NCBI RefSeq assembly: GCF_022539665.2
Contig: NC_081335.1
Span: 4,092,001-4,156,000 of the forward strand
Length of the DNA stretch: 64,000 nt
Origin: Daphnia carinata
Taxonomy: Eukaryota; Arthropoda; Branchiopoda; Diplostraca; Daphniidae
Reading direction: 5' to 3'
Below the pieces are notes generated by a model, which was not told the DNA's origin, did no database searches, and saw only the letters and a program-made list of their open reading frames with translations. This document shows, piece by piece, positions 22,301 through 33,223 of this stretch. Position numbers and translations under genes: made by a program. How positions within the stretch are numbered: position 1 is the first letter of the stretch; each line of letters starts with the position of its first letter.

Positions 22301-23520
22301 ACTTTTCAATTCTGTCCTGGATGAATATTAGGATCACTGAATGAGCAGCAAATGGAGAAATTTATAAGGCACAAGACAGGAAATATTGAAGAAATTCACT
22401 GCTAAATTTACTTACCTTGTATAACACTCAATTTCATTCAGGTCCTTTGGTATGCAGTACACAAACTTAGCGTGGGAAAGGGGCAGTTCCAAAAAAAACC
22501 TATAATGTAAATACATGCAATTGAAAGCCAACCATGCTTACTTTGATATTTTGACTAACTAACACAATGTTTATTTACCTCTGAGATGCAGCATAGAAAA
22601 CCTATGGGTCAGGTTGAACTGTTTTTTTACTAGCCTCTATGGATACAGCTACCGAAGATCACATGTGGTGTTTAAAATACATCTGCAAGTTTGAATACTC
22701 TAGAGAAAAATCAACACATGACGAAATATGATAAACCATGCATTTGTAAAACGTCATTGACAGCAGGACAGAAGAAGACTGATGCACATTCCTGGGGCTA
22801 CGTAGAAGTCGGTGACCTCACGGTAAATTTCATCCTAGCCATCGAACGTTTTCGAACGAATTATCACAATCTAGTTTCCCCAAGTTTAAGTATTTGAACG
22901 AGGAAACGTCTCGTTTGGCGAACAGACTACATACAGCATACACAATGGTAAAGGATCGTCTGCATTCTGCCGAGGTGCTACTGTAAATTACAAGGTATAA
23001 AATTCAGAACTGTTGATAACTAGCTGACTTTTATGAATGATTATGATCATGCAATCTGCAATAATGCAACCTGTGTCAAAATATCCACCTGATCTGGGCT
23101 TAATGAAAGGGCAAGCAAGTCGCGATAGACAATAAAATTATGCAGACAGGATTAGATTAGAAAAAAGTTAATTTTTGTTTTGCCAGATTTGTGGTATATC
23201 GATCTTTCGTGTTTGTGTTGCAACTTTCACATAGGCCACGCCAACTGCAACAATAGTTCCCGCATAATGACGCGTAATCGCCTTATGGCGGTATTGCATG
23301 CAAACTTTACTTCTACTATTTTCGCACGTTTATTTTGATGCAATTGATATTTTTTTCACTGAACCATGTTTTTAAAATATTAATTTCTTTGATTGGCATC
23401 AGTTTAGTTCACTGTAAAAAAAAACAGATGTGAAAAGTACGAAAACGGAAAATGCCAAGCGGTGTACTCTGGCTGCAAGCACATAGCTGCAGCTTTGATT
23501 CTGCAAAAATATCTGCATTT
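22300..23520. other. intergenic stretch, no gene recognised
   Basis: AT-rich, with an open frame of 68 codons at 22,691-22,897 (+) that resembles nothing I know. Nothing else stands out until the short repeat just before the J-domain gene. Confidence 0.4.
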
Positions 23521-23527
23521 TCAGAAC

Positions 23528-23585
23528 TTCCAAGCGATTTCAAGTGATACCAATTGACTTCAAGTGATTCCAAGTGATTTCAACT
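23528..23585. repeat. short TTCAAGTGA tandem repeat before the J-domain gene
   Basis: Five imperfect units of about 10-12 bp (CCAAGCGATTT, CAAGTGATACC, TTCAAGTGATT, CCAAGTGATTT) run directly into the start region of the next gene. They may lie in its 5' UTR. Confidence 0.5.
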
Positions 23586-23594
23586 TTTTTGAAA

Positions 23595-24992
23595 ATGCCT
23601 TTTTTCGCTATGTTACCCTGTTTCGTTTACCAGTGGCAATCCATTTTTCAAGGAAATTCTGAAAAAGGTGTCGCCGAATCGGCCCCTGTGGCGATTACTT
23701 ATGCACCGTGTGGCTCGCTAGATCAATCTGAAGAACTGATTCATCTACCTGCTGGGAACCAAGAGTTGGAATGTGTGTTGGAAAGAGCGCTGAAGGTTCA
23801 GCTTGCTGACCTGATGGAAGAGAGGCATGTGGCTGTTTCGGATAACAAACAACTGACCGATATCATCGACAACATGAAGTTGGAAGCTATGGTGGCCAGC
23901 GCTGCGCGTGAGGAACTCACCAGGCAAAACATCGAGTTGCAAAACGAGTTAAAGAGGAAGGATTGTGATCTCCGGCGGACTGAGGAAGAAATGAAAGACA
24001 TCATCTTTTCTAAGCATCAAGGTGCAAACAAGATCGGTCTAATGCAGAAGGAAATCCGGAACCTCAAGAGTCGTCGAATGAGTTATGAAGAACGTATCTC
24101 TCGCCTGGAAAAGGAATTAGCTGATAAGGAGAATCAACGAAAAGTAGAGCAAGGCCAGCAACAAGCTAAGATGGAGCGTACGATGGCGTTACATGCCAAA
24201 CAGCTGAACGACATTGAGTCGGAGAACAAGGTTTTCGAACAAAGGATGGTCAAGCAACACCAGCTCGACATGGACAAACAACGTGTCCATTACGAATCCG
24301 CAATGGCAGAGTTACGCAACCAACTTCAGACGGAACATCAAGCCCGTTTACATTCGGCATCAGAGGAGGCGAAAGCCCAATACGCGGCTAAGTATTCCGA
24401 GACTTTTTACAATTTTCAAATAAAACTGCGAGGCTTTCGCAAGAACGCCGATTCAGCGCGCACGGAGGCTGAACACCTAGCCAAGAATCTGGAAGAGTGT
24501 AAGAAGAAACTTTTGGAGATGGAGACGGCAAACCGCCTTCTGGAAGAGGCGCTGCATAAACAAAAAGCGACCTCAAATGCTTATTTTGATGAACTGATCG
24601 CCAATCATGAAACCATTGGCCGAATGCGCGACTTTCACGCAAAATTGCTCGAAAACCGGGATAGGCATATCGAGCAATTACAACGAAGAATCGAAGAATT
24701 GGAAAAGCGAGCTGAAAAGGATGTAGATGTAGTCGGACCTGATTACTACAAACTCTTGGGAGTCGAGCGGAACGCTGGAACGAGCGAGGTTAAGTCGGCA
24801 TATTATGCAAAATCGAGAATCCATCATCCCGACAAGCATCGAGACTCGCCCGACCAGAAAAAACATGAAGCTATTTTCAAAACGATTAAATATGGCTACG
24901 AAGTCATATCTAATAGCCATTCGCGGCGCAAATACGATAAATGGCTCGACATGACATCGGTTCGACTGGCCCATCAAGAGAAATATTGTTAA
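23595..24992 (+). CDS. intronless coiled-coil protein with C-terminal J domain
   Basis: Single open frame of 465 codons from the ATG at 23,595; the frame is open seven codons further upstream without an ATG. After a hydrophobic start (MPFFAMLPCFVYQW) and about 60 loosely structured residues, a continuous coiled coil of about 300 residues runs to IEELEKRAEK. Its later part resembles a lamin-type rod in layout (EHLAKNLEECKKKLLEMETA, NRLLEEAL, RDRHIEQLQRRIEEL). The last 75 residues form a J domain (DYYKLLGVERNAG, YYAKSRIHHPDKH, AIFKTIKYGYEVISNSHSRR, KYD) with the HPD motif needed to stimulate Hsp70 ATPase. Absence of introns in a genome of intron-dense genes suggests a retrogene. A coiled-coil Hsp70 co-chaperone is the plain reading; the lamin relation is inference. 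The frame is intact, so I take it as a gene. Confidence 0.75.
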   Translation: MPFFAMLPCFVYQWQSIFQGNSEKGVAESAPVAITYAPCGSLDQSEELIHLPAGNQELECVLERALKVQLADLMEERHVAVSDNKQLTDIIDNMKLEAMVASAAREELTRQNIELQNELKRKDCDLRRTEEEMKDIIFSKHQGANKIGLMQKEIRNLKSRRMSYEERISRLEKELADKENQRKVEQGQQQAKMERTMALHAKQLNDIESENKVFEQRMVKQHQLDMDKQRVHYESAMAELRNQLQTEHQARLHSASEEAKAQYAAKYSETFYNFQIKLRGFRKNADSARTEAEHLAKNLEECKKKLLEMETANRLLEEALHKQKATSNAYFDELIANHETIGRMRDFHAKLLENRDRHIEQLQRRIEELEKRAEKDVDVVGPDYYKLLGVERNAGTSEVKSAYYAKSRIHHPDKHRDSPDQKKHEAIFKTIKYGYEVISNSHSRRKYDKWLDMTSVRLAHQEKYC

Positions 24993-25065
24993 CGGATTTC
25001 TAACTCTACGTTAACAGCCAGATGTGCAGGTCAACGTTGCACACAAAACACCTCGCAATCTTTCT

Positions 25066-25940
25066 TAAATCCTTTGGCTTGACTTTTAAGTCACGAGTAG
25101 TAATGTAAAGCGCCGTGCGTGTGACTGCCCAGTCAGCGTCTATGTGAGTCTTTGGAATGATGTTTTGTCATCTTCCCTCGACTCTGGGAAGTTCTGACAT
25201 CGGGTAATTGCATGCACCCGTGTTGTTCTGTCTGCGCGGGAATTTACGTTACTCCGTTGAAATTCCACCCTTTCCTCTTTCTCGAAGACGGAAACCAAAA
25301 TTCAAGTGTGCGATATTGTCATCATACATCGTTAACTAAGACTGGCTGTAAGCGGTCTTAGTAGTAAATCCTTTGGCTTGACTTTTTAGTCATGAGTAGT
25401 AATGTAGAGCGCCGTGCGTGTGACTGCCCAGTCAGCGTCCATGTGAGTCTTTGGAATGATGTTTTGTCATCTTCCCTCGACTCTGGGAAGTTCTGACAAC
25501 GGGTAATTGCATGCACCCGTGTTCTGTCTGCGCGGGAATTTACGTTACTACGTTGAAATTCCACCCTTTCCTCTTTCTCGAAGATGGAAACTAAAATTCA
25601 AGTGTGCGATATTGTCATCGTACATCCTTAACTAAGACTGGCTGTAAGCAGATTCTGACCGAGAGACTTCATCTTAGCTCGGTCACACAAACATGACAAC
25701 AAGAACATGTCAAAGTTAAAAGGTGGCTCGACTACTTTAAAGTCACAAGTACTGAAATAAATCGCCGTGTGTCACTGCCCGGTAAGCATCCCAATGAGTC
25801 TTGGGAATTATGCTTTATTATCTTCTCACGACTCTGGCGGATTTTCTGACATCCAGTAATCACACATACCCGTGCAGATTTATCCATCCATTACTTTATG
25901 ACTTTGGAATACCACCCTTTCCTTTCTTGAGGCTAAAAAC
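25066..25940. repeat. three tandem copies of a roughly 300-bp unit
   Basis: Units begin AAATCCTTTGGCTTGACTTT at 25,067 and 25,366 (period about 299 bp). They share CGCCGTGCGTGTGACTGCCC, GAATGATGTTTTGTCATC, TAATTGCATGCACCCGTGTT and CTAAGACTGGCTGTAAGC. A third, more diverged copy starts near 25,725 (GGCTCGACTACTTTAAAGTC). The first two are near-identical, so that duplication is recent. No conserved reading frame. Confidence 0.85.
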
Positions 25941-26309
25941 AAAAAGGCAAAAAAGGCTATATATTCGTCAAGATACCTACCGTAGCCTGAAAATAGTTCC
26001 TGTTCAAGCAGATTCATCGAATTTCGAGTGCTACTTACCTAAAAACGGCGATTTTGACGAAGCCATGAATCTCCTCTGCCAAGATCGCCGACCAAAAAAT
26101 GATGTCTAGTAAAGGGTAAAATCGGACAAATGAGGGTAGCAGCTACTCGTTTTCCATCACTTGATTCAACTGAAGTGCTGCTTATAGTATACATCCCTTT
26201 GTATCCTGTGACGTCCCAATTTCATTTTGCTTTTGGCTCCTGTAAATTCGATATCAATTGCTGTTTTGCCTTTTTTCTATGTTTACCAAAGTTCTGTTAC
26301 CTCACACAA

Positions 26310-27905
26310 CAACCGGATCAAATGATTTGACCGCTGCTTACTTTGCAGTCATGCAAAGCGCAAGTAGATCTTCAAAGTCCAAATCATTCTCCTATTATGA
26401 CTAAATTGGTTCTAAACAGGAGATAAATTCATTAGACTGCATCGTCTCAAACCCATAGCAATTTAACATAGAAGAAAAACGAGGCGAACCAAGAAGATCA
26501 AAACATGCTCCGGAACGAAATTCGAATCCGTTATTATACAATTCTTGTAACCAATAACAACTTACAAATTCTACATTAGCATTTGAAGTTAACCCCAATT
26601 GCAAAATACAAGTATTGTTAACCTAAAAAATAAAATTTTATGTTATTTGTTAGTAGTTTAGTAGGGGAAGAAAAGGTGTATAAGATTGTTAATATCAACA
26701 CTAGCAAAAAATCAAACGAGTAAAACTCGGTAAGTAAATCAGTGTCATTGACAGTCCAGAAAAAGAAATTCGTAGGCTAAAACGAAAAAATTACGTCGTA
26801 TTTAGAAGGTATGGTTTACAGCATTCGGTGAAAGACTTAGTGGGAATTGTAGCTTGTGGAGTTCCCATTGTAAATAGTACGTCCAAGGCCACAGTTTTAA
26901 ATATCACTTCTTTTGTGGCCATGTTCCATTAGGGTTTTGCACTACTGTCACAAATGTTTGATCATCATTCAACTCATTTCCTGCATTGACGGCTTTTCCA
27001 TAGATAATTCTCCATTTAGTTGGTTGTTTGAATTTATCCAGAGAGGAATTGTTTTTAGGAATTTCCAAACTTTCATGTAGAACTCGTAAGAAGTAGACCC
27101 CACACAACAATTGGATCAAATAACTCGACTACTGCTTACTTTGCAACCACGAAAGTGCGACGTAGATCTCCAAAGTCCAAAGCATTATCCTGTTATGACT
27201 AAATTGGTTCTTAACAGGAGGTAAATTCATTAAGCTGCAATGTCTCAAACCTATAGCAATTTAACATAGAAGAAAAAGGAAGCGAACCAAGAAGATCAAA
27301 ACATGCTCCGGAACGAAATTCGAATCCGTTATTATGCAATTCTTGTAACCAAGAACAACTAACAAATTCTACATTAGCATTTGAAGTTAACCCCAAATGC
27401 AAAATAAAAGTTTTTTTAAATCTAAAAAATAACTGTGTTATTTGCTAGAATAAACTACTATGGGAAGGAAAAGGGTATAAGATTGTTAATATCACCACAA
27501 ACACAAAATCAAACGAGTAAAACTTGGTAATTAAATCAGTGTTGTGTTGACAGTTAACAAAAAGAAATTTGTAGGCTAAAAAGAAAAAATTACGCCGCAT
27601 TTAGAAGATATCGTTAAGAGCGTAGGGTGAAGACTTAGTGGGAATTGTAGCAGGTGGAGTTACCATTGTAAATAGTACGTCCAAGGCCACGGTTTTGAAT
27701 ATCGCTTCTTTCGGGGCCATGTTCCATTAGCGTTTTGTGCTACTGTTACAAATGTTTGATTGTCATTCAACTCACTTCCTGGATTAACGACCTTTTCGTA
27801 GATAGTTCTCCATTTGCTTAGCTGATTGGATTTATCCAGGAGTTGGTTTCACGAATTTCAAAATTTCCATATGGAACTTTTTCGTCAGTCTCTTATCCAA
27901 AACAT
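26310..27905. repeat. tandem duplication of a roughly 800-bp segment with decayed coding content
   Basis: The block around 26,393 (TATGACTAAATTGGTTCT) recurs at 27,195, and GAACGAAATTCGAATCCGTT near 26,515 recurs near 27,315; the period is about 800 bp. On the minus strand both copies keep a readable piece (LTSNANVEFVSC, WLQEL, NGFEFRSGACFDLLGS), and one copy keeps TKWRIIYGKAVNAGNELNDD. The other copy is full of stops. I do not recognise the protein with confidence; see the possible receptor remnant at 28.4-28.97 kb. Confidence 0.7.
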
Positions 27906-28419
27906 ATTTTATGATTTGTTGAATTTTTTTTTTTTAATAACCCCTTTCATTTTACCTAGATTATCTCTTTGGCAGTATTTTCTTCCGCAAAGATTCCAAT
28001 AAATGTTAGGATACTTGTTCATTAAGCTATGTCAAGTAGATTTTCATCAACAGATAGCTTATCAGGTTACTATCATCTTCAGACTAAAAAAGTCAATAAC
28101 AATGCTTTATGTGTTTTATGAGATTAATCAAAAGTACCTTTTGGATCATTCATGTCCGACCAGGCGCAATTAAGTTCCATACTGGCTCAAGTACCAATAC
28201 AAAATCAATGGTGTCTACTAAATGTTTTTTATATTCCTGAATATTTCTATAAATAAATGTTAATTATATAGATAACCTGAAAAATTAAAATAAACCTGTA
28301 ATTATCTTTTCAGGTACATGAATTATCGACATTTACAGATGACAAAATGGATCTCCAAGATTGTTAGAATTGCATATACTCCATCCAATATACTATTTCC
28401 ACTGACTTTTGGTTGATAA

Positions 28420-28970
28420 TCAACGTTTACCTTACCAAATAGAAAACACAATATTAGAAGTGGCATGGGATTGTCCAAATCCAAAGACTAACTAAAAATC
28501 AACTAATATTTAACCTTTGCCCCTCTGGAAAAGAAATCTGTTCTCCACCTGGTTTAGCAACCATTATCTTGCAGGAGCTCAGACTACTTAGTAACAGCCA
28601 TTGCTTTGATACAATTTGGGTGAAAAAAGGCCATTAATCGGTTTAGAGAAGTTCAAAAAATTTCTGAATTTGATTCCATGGTGCTAGGATGAGCTATTAT
28701 TTTTTCTTCTGTTTTTTTACTGCAACTGCAAGATAAGGCTCTTGTACGTTGAAGTTAGCAGCGTAATCAAAATTATCCCGTATGCGTCTCGATAGCCTAC
28801 ACTAATGACTACAACAAAGCGTGGCTTCCCGATGTAACAGTGAGAAATACTCATTTCGTTGCATAAAATTTCTAGAATTTCTATTCGAACATCTACTCCA
28901 GCAAGTTGCTTAAGATATTTACCTTCTATTTGAGTATTCCATGGTGATTTTCTTTCCTACAACTTTCAGT
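28420..28970 (-). pseudogene. possible ionotropic-receptor-like remnant
   Basis: Stop-interrupted minus-strand blocks (IEGKYLKQLAGVDVRIEIL; KPRFVVVISVGY; then KIMVAKPGGEQISFPEGQ and WFLVSLWIW) have the order and spacing loosely expected of the ligand-binding lobe and pore region of an arthropod ionotropic receptor. The similarity is weak and judged from memory only. Confidence 0.25.
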
Positions 28971-29477
28971 TCTTAACAAACCATTTTCTTAGATTACGGT
29001 AACGAATGAAACAGTACTGGAGAAGGTAACCAGCAGCCATCAGCTGGAGACTCCAAAAAATAAGCCATCTAGCGACCGCAGAAAAGGTGTCGCGCCAGTA
29101 GGTTCCGTAATAAGCCGTACCTCGGGAAATCAGGGCGTGCCTTAGTTGTAACGTTGTCTGAGTTTTCTATTCAGTTGTTTAATTAAATTGTATGTTATTT
29201 TGTTTATGATTTAGAAATTAATTGGAGCACCGTATAATTTTTTTCACCTGTTATTTGCATTAACTGTGGAACTATAAATTAAACTGACCATGTAATTTAA
29301 TTTTTCTAAGACCGCGACGTTAGCTAGAAGAGACCTCTTTGATTTACACTGATCAGTGGTAATACTTTTTGTAAAAACAACACAAGATTGTAATTCCCAT
29401 ATTTTGAGGACTTCGAACATGGTTCAACTAAATTAAAGCACATTAGAAGCTGGTTTTCCGTAGAGTCATCAAGAAGT
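28971..29477. promoter_or_regulatory. presumed promoter/5' UTR region of the EXTL3 gene
   Basis: About 500 bp between the last repeat-derived material and the EXTL3 start codon. No TATA box or other clear element is seen. A denser GC stretch at 29,040-29,150 could be a non-coding first exon. Assignment rests on position only. Confidence 0.3.
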
Positions 29478-32400
29478 ATGGAAACTTTCGAATTTCGTCC
29501 GATCCTATCGGGTCTTCCGTATCAGAAAAGAAATCGAGACGGAGGTTTTTGTCACTGGCTGTCAACTGTTCGGCTGTCTCGTATAATTTTTTGTATACTG
29601 ATAGTTCTAGTCATCATCCCCATTGTTACTCACTATTACTTGTCTAGTGTTGGAAGTGAACAATCAGAATCATTCCATTCAAGAAACAAACTTGACCTCC
29701 CAGATGATCTTGGTTCAGCCAAAGCAAGTGAAGTGAAAGTGCGTATTGAAGAAATGTTGAGAATAAAGATGTCTGTCAACAATGAGCTCAGAGATTTGGA
29801 AGCTAAACGTCAGAAATTGCAAGCTGAAATCTCTTCCTTAGGAATGAAAATAGAAGAACTGAAAAATGAAGCTGGAAGGAAAGTTGTGGAACTTGATCGT
29901 ATCAAACTTTCCATTAGTCAAGCAGAAGTAGCTCATCTGGAAATTCTTGAAAGAAATCAACCTGAACTTAGGCTACCTGCAAAATTAGAGCCAAATCCTT
30001 TGTATGACATTCTTCCCATGCCAACTATGGAGGCTGAATCAAATTGCAGCATCTTTTCTTGTGTTGATTTCTCAAGATGCTCCCTTATATCTAATTTTCC
30101 TGTCTACATTTATCCATTCAATGGAGAAGGATATGAAGAAAGAATTTCAGCTTCCCTATCTCAAACTTTTAACTACAATCCCCATATAACTTCTAATTCT
30201 CAAGAAGCCTGTCTTTTTATTTATGTCAACTCATCTCCAGAATCAGAATTACGAAAAAATCTACAAAATTTATCCCACTGGGCTGGCGATGGTCGCAATC
30301 ACATTATTTTTAACATTGGCTTCTTTCCAAAAGAAATGCCGTCTTTGATTTCTCATGCTGTCAATGAAAACTCTACTTTCGGAAGAGCCATGATTGTTCA
30401 GTCAGTGTTTCACACATACCGCCCCCACTTCGACCTGCTCGTTCCCCCGTTACTTGGACCTCCGGGAAGTGATGTTTGGTACGACTTGCCATCTCTAACA
30501 CCTGCCAGGCGGCGATACCTACTATCTTACAGTGGCCACCTGCAAAGTTCCTCTGAAGTCCAAAAAACGTTAGAGCAGCTAACAGCATCTAGTACTAGCG
30601 ATGAGTTTTACTTCGAATTTCAGTGTTTTCACCCTAAGAACGAATCGGATAGTTCCTTGTGCGGCACCATCCAGACAAGATCTGCCGTTTTGCAACAGTC
30701 GACATTTGTTCTAATTCCGCTACCTCCAACTGATCTTACGTCACTAGCTGTTCAGCTGAGACTTTACGAAGCTTTAAAGTACGGATCAATACCAATAATG
30801 GTTGGAAATCACAATGCCAAATTTCTCCTACCGTATGAGGACGTAATTGATTGGAATCGTGCACTTATCAAGCTACCTACTTCGAGATTACCGGAATTGC
30901 ATTTCTATGCTCGAGCTGTGACAGACCGTGATATTCTAGCTATGCGCCGACAAGGTCGTGTTTTGTGGGAAAAATACTTCGGTTCTATTCAAAGCATTGT
31001 TGATAGCGTTATAGCCGTTTTCCGCCACAGAATTGGCATACCACCACCAGCTATTCTCGATGAGCCATCCCCTTCTGTCTTCAACGAATCTTTTGTGGTA
31101 AGATTGATATTTTCGTTATAGATACCAAAATCAAAATAGGCTGTAAAAATGTTTAAAACCTTTTCTTCATTCAATTTCAGCCTTTGAAGACCGAAGCTGC
31201 CATCCAAGATATCAATGGAGACCTAGACGAAAATCTGGGACCCATAGAGCCAGCCTATCCATCGCCGAAATTTCAGCGCAATCTGACCTTTTCGCTTCTG
31301 CATGTAAATTTGTATAATACTTTTATAAGATGGAATTACAGCATTATCTTATTGCACTGTTCTTTAGGGATACGAAATGTGGAATACATGGACTCACCCT
31401 TTTCATCTGTTTCCGCAAACACCGTACGATCCCGTGATGCCATCAGACGCAAAATTTCTTGGTAATCAAAAACAACTCATGTTCGTTCTTTTTCATAACA
31501 TTTTTTGTTACCCAAACTACTGCTATGCAGGATCGGGTCTTGGATTTCGCCCCATCGCTGGGGGAAGTGGTGGTTCTGGCAAAGAGTTCAGCGAGAACCT
31601 CGGTGGTAATTTACCACGCGAGCAGTTCACCATCGTCATTCTCACATACGAACGAGAACAAGTATTTATCCGAATCGCCATATAAATGATTATTCCATAT
31701 TAATGACTCTTCTCTGTGTGTTTTTAGGTGCTGATAGAATCCGTTGCCCGCTTGAATGGACTTCCGTACCTCCATAAAGTTGTGGTCGTTTGGAACTCTC
31801 CTCGACCACCGTCTCCCGACCTCAAATGGCCAGAAATCGGTGTCGAAGTTCATGTAAATATTTACAGGCTGCCTATTAAAAAAAAATAAACTAGAAATAA
31901 GTGAATTACGTATCATCACCTTTTAGGTTATCCGCACCTTGAAAAACAGCCTAAATAATCGATTTTTACCGTACGACGTGATCGAAACTGAAGCTGTTTT
32001 ATCGGTGGACGATGATGCCCATTTGAGACATGATGAAATCATTTTTGGATTCAGGTATAGCAATTCGTTCCATTGGCTAAGCATTTCCATTTTGATATGG
32101 TACTAATTCTTCTTCCAAACCCTCTAGAGTATGGCGTGAGCAGCGTGACAAAGTGGTGGGTTTTCCCGGCCGGTTTCATGCTTGGGATTTAGAACACAAA
32201 AACTGGGCATACAATTCCAACTACTCGTGCGAGCTGTCCATGATTTTAACAGGTTTGTCTTAATTCGTGTAAGGCAACGTCAAACAAAAAAAAATTAACT
32301 TTTCGTCCTACACTAATAGGTGCAGCCTTCTACCACAAGTACTACAATTATCTCTATAGTCTCGTTATGCCACAGGCTATTAGAGATAAAGTGGATGAGT

Positions 32401-32813
32401 TCATGAACTGCGAAGATATAGCCATGAATTTCTTAGTTTCACACATCACCAGACAACCCCCAGTCAAGGTAAGAGTGATCGTATCTCAACGGAACACGAA
32501 TTTTAAATGTTATCCGCAATCTGAAATGCCATGTAGGTAACATCCCGTTGGACCTTTCGTTGCCCGGGATGCCCTGTATCGCTCTCTGAAGATGAGACGC
32601 ATTTTCAAGAGAGGCATAAATGTATAAACTTTTTTGTAAAGGTAAAGTCTTACAATGGCCTGTCCAAAAAATGAAGATACCTAAAAAGACTAAATTTTGC
32701 ATGAACAGGTGTAAGGCTATATGCCGCTGCTCAATGCGCAGTTCCGAGTAGATTCAGTTCTATTTAAAACACGGATACCACATGACAAACAAAAGTGTTT
32801 CAAATTTATTTAA
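29478..32813 (+). CDS. botv: exostosin-like 3 (EXTL3 / brother of tout-velu) with an in-frame TAA near the end
   Basis: Golgi type II membrane glycosyltransferase that starts heparan sulphate chains by adding GlcNAc to the linkage tetrasaccharide. Exons: 29,478-31,097, 31,181-31,303, 31,368-31,461, 31,531-31,661, 31,728-31,853, 31,927-32,054, 32,128-32,252, 32,320-32,468, 32,537-32,641 and 32,709-32,813. A short cytoplasmic tail, a membrane helix (about residues 34-53) and a coiled-coil stem (about 95-160) precede the exostosin domain (about 180-500) and the GT64 domain ([38 protein letters not shown] with the DxD metal site, [24 protein letters not shown]). The last exon opens GTG-TAA-GGC where the family has Val-Tyr-Gly, so translation would stop after about 868 codons instead of 900. 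The 32 codons after the TAA remain perfectly family-like, ending [10 protein letters not shown] and then a second TAA. Confidence 0.93.
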
Positions 32814-33223
32814 CTGGAAAGCTTAAACAATTTTAACGGAGGCAGCGCATACCAATTATCATTCGTGTTGTAAAACCATTCACCATGAGTCATTCTTGTT
32901 CATGAATACAATGCAAAATTACATTACTTAAGCTACAAATGAAATGAGTCAAATGCATCAACATCGGCCCCGTTAACTGACTGGTTTTTAAATGAATGTA
33001 TTGTGTTGATGAATTACAACGAAAAACATTTTCTCTGGTGATTCCTCGACTCCCGCAAATGTTGCGTGGACCAACTGTCACTTTCGAAAGCCAGGCTGAT
33101 GTCAAGATCACACATCAGTTTCTACCGAGCTTTGGTTGCGCAGCATACCACTTCGAGATGGTGTTGCACGACTTGACTGTTAGTTTAATTTTATGCTTTA
33201 ATTTGACCAATTTTTAAAATATA
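32814..33223. other. convergent 3' intergenic stretch
   Basis: About 410 bp between the EXTL3 stop (+) and the stop of the SOGA/MTCL1-like gene (-), presumably two 3' UTRs. A 73-codon open frame on + (32,996-33,217) has no recognisable product. Confidence 0.5.

Noticed and set aside
25801-26109. 102-codon plus-strand open frame (ends QDRRPKNDV)
   Set aside because: It starts inside the third tandem repeat unit and resembles no family; no splice or codon evidence.
32700-32730. Alternative EXTL3 acceptor (GTAAG before GCTATATG) that would bypass the TAA
   Set aside because: It shifts the frame and meets a stop soon after, losing the conserved C-terminus.
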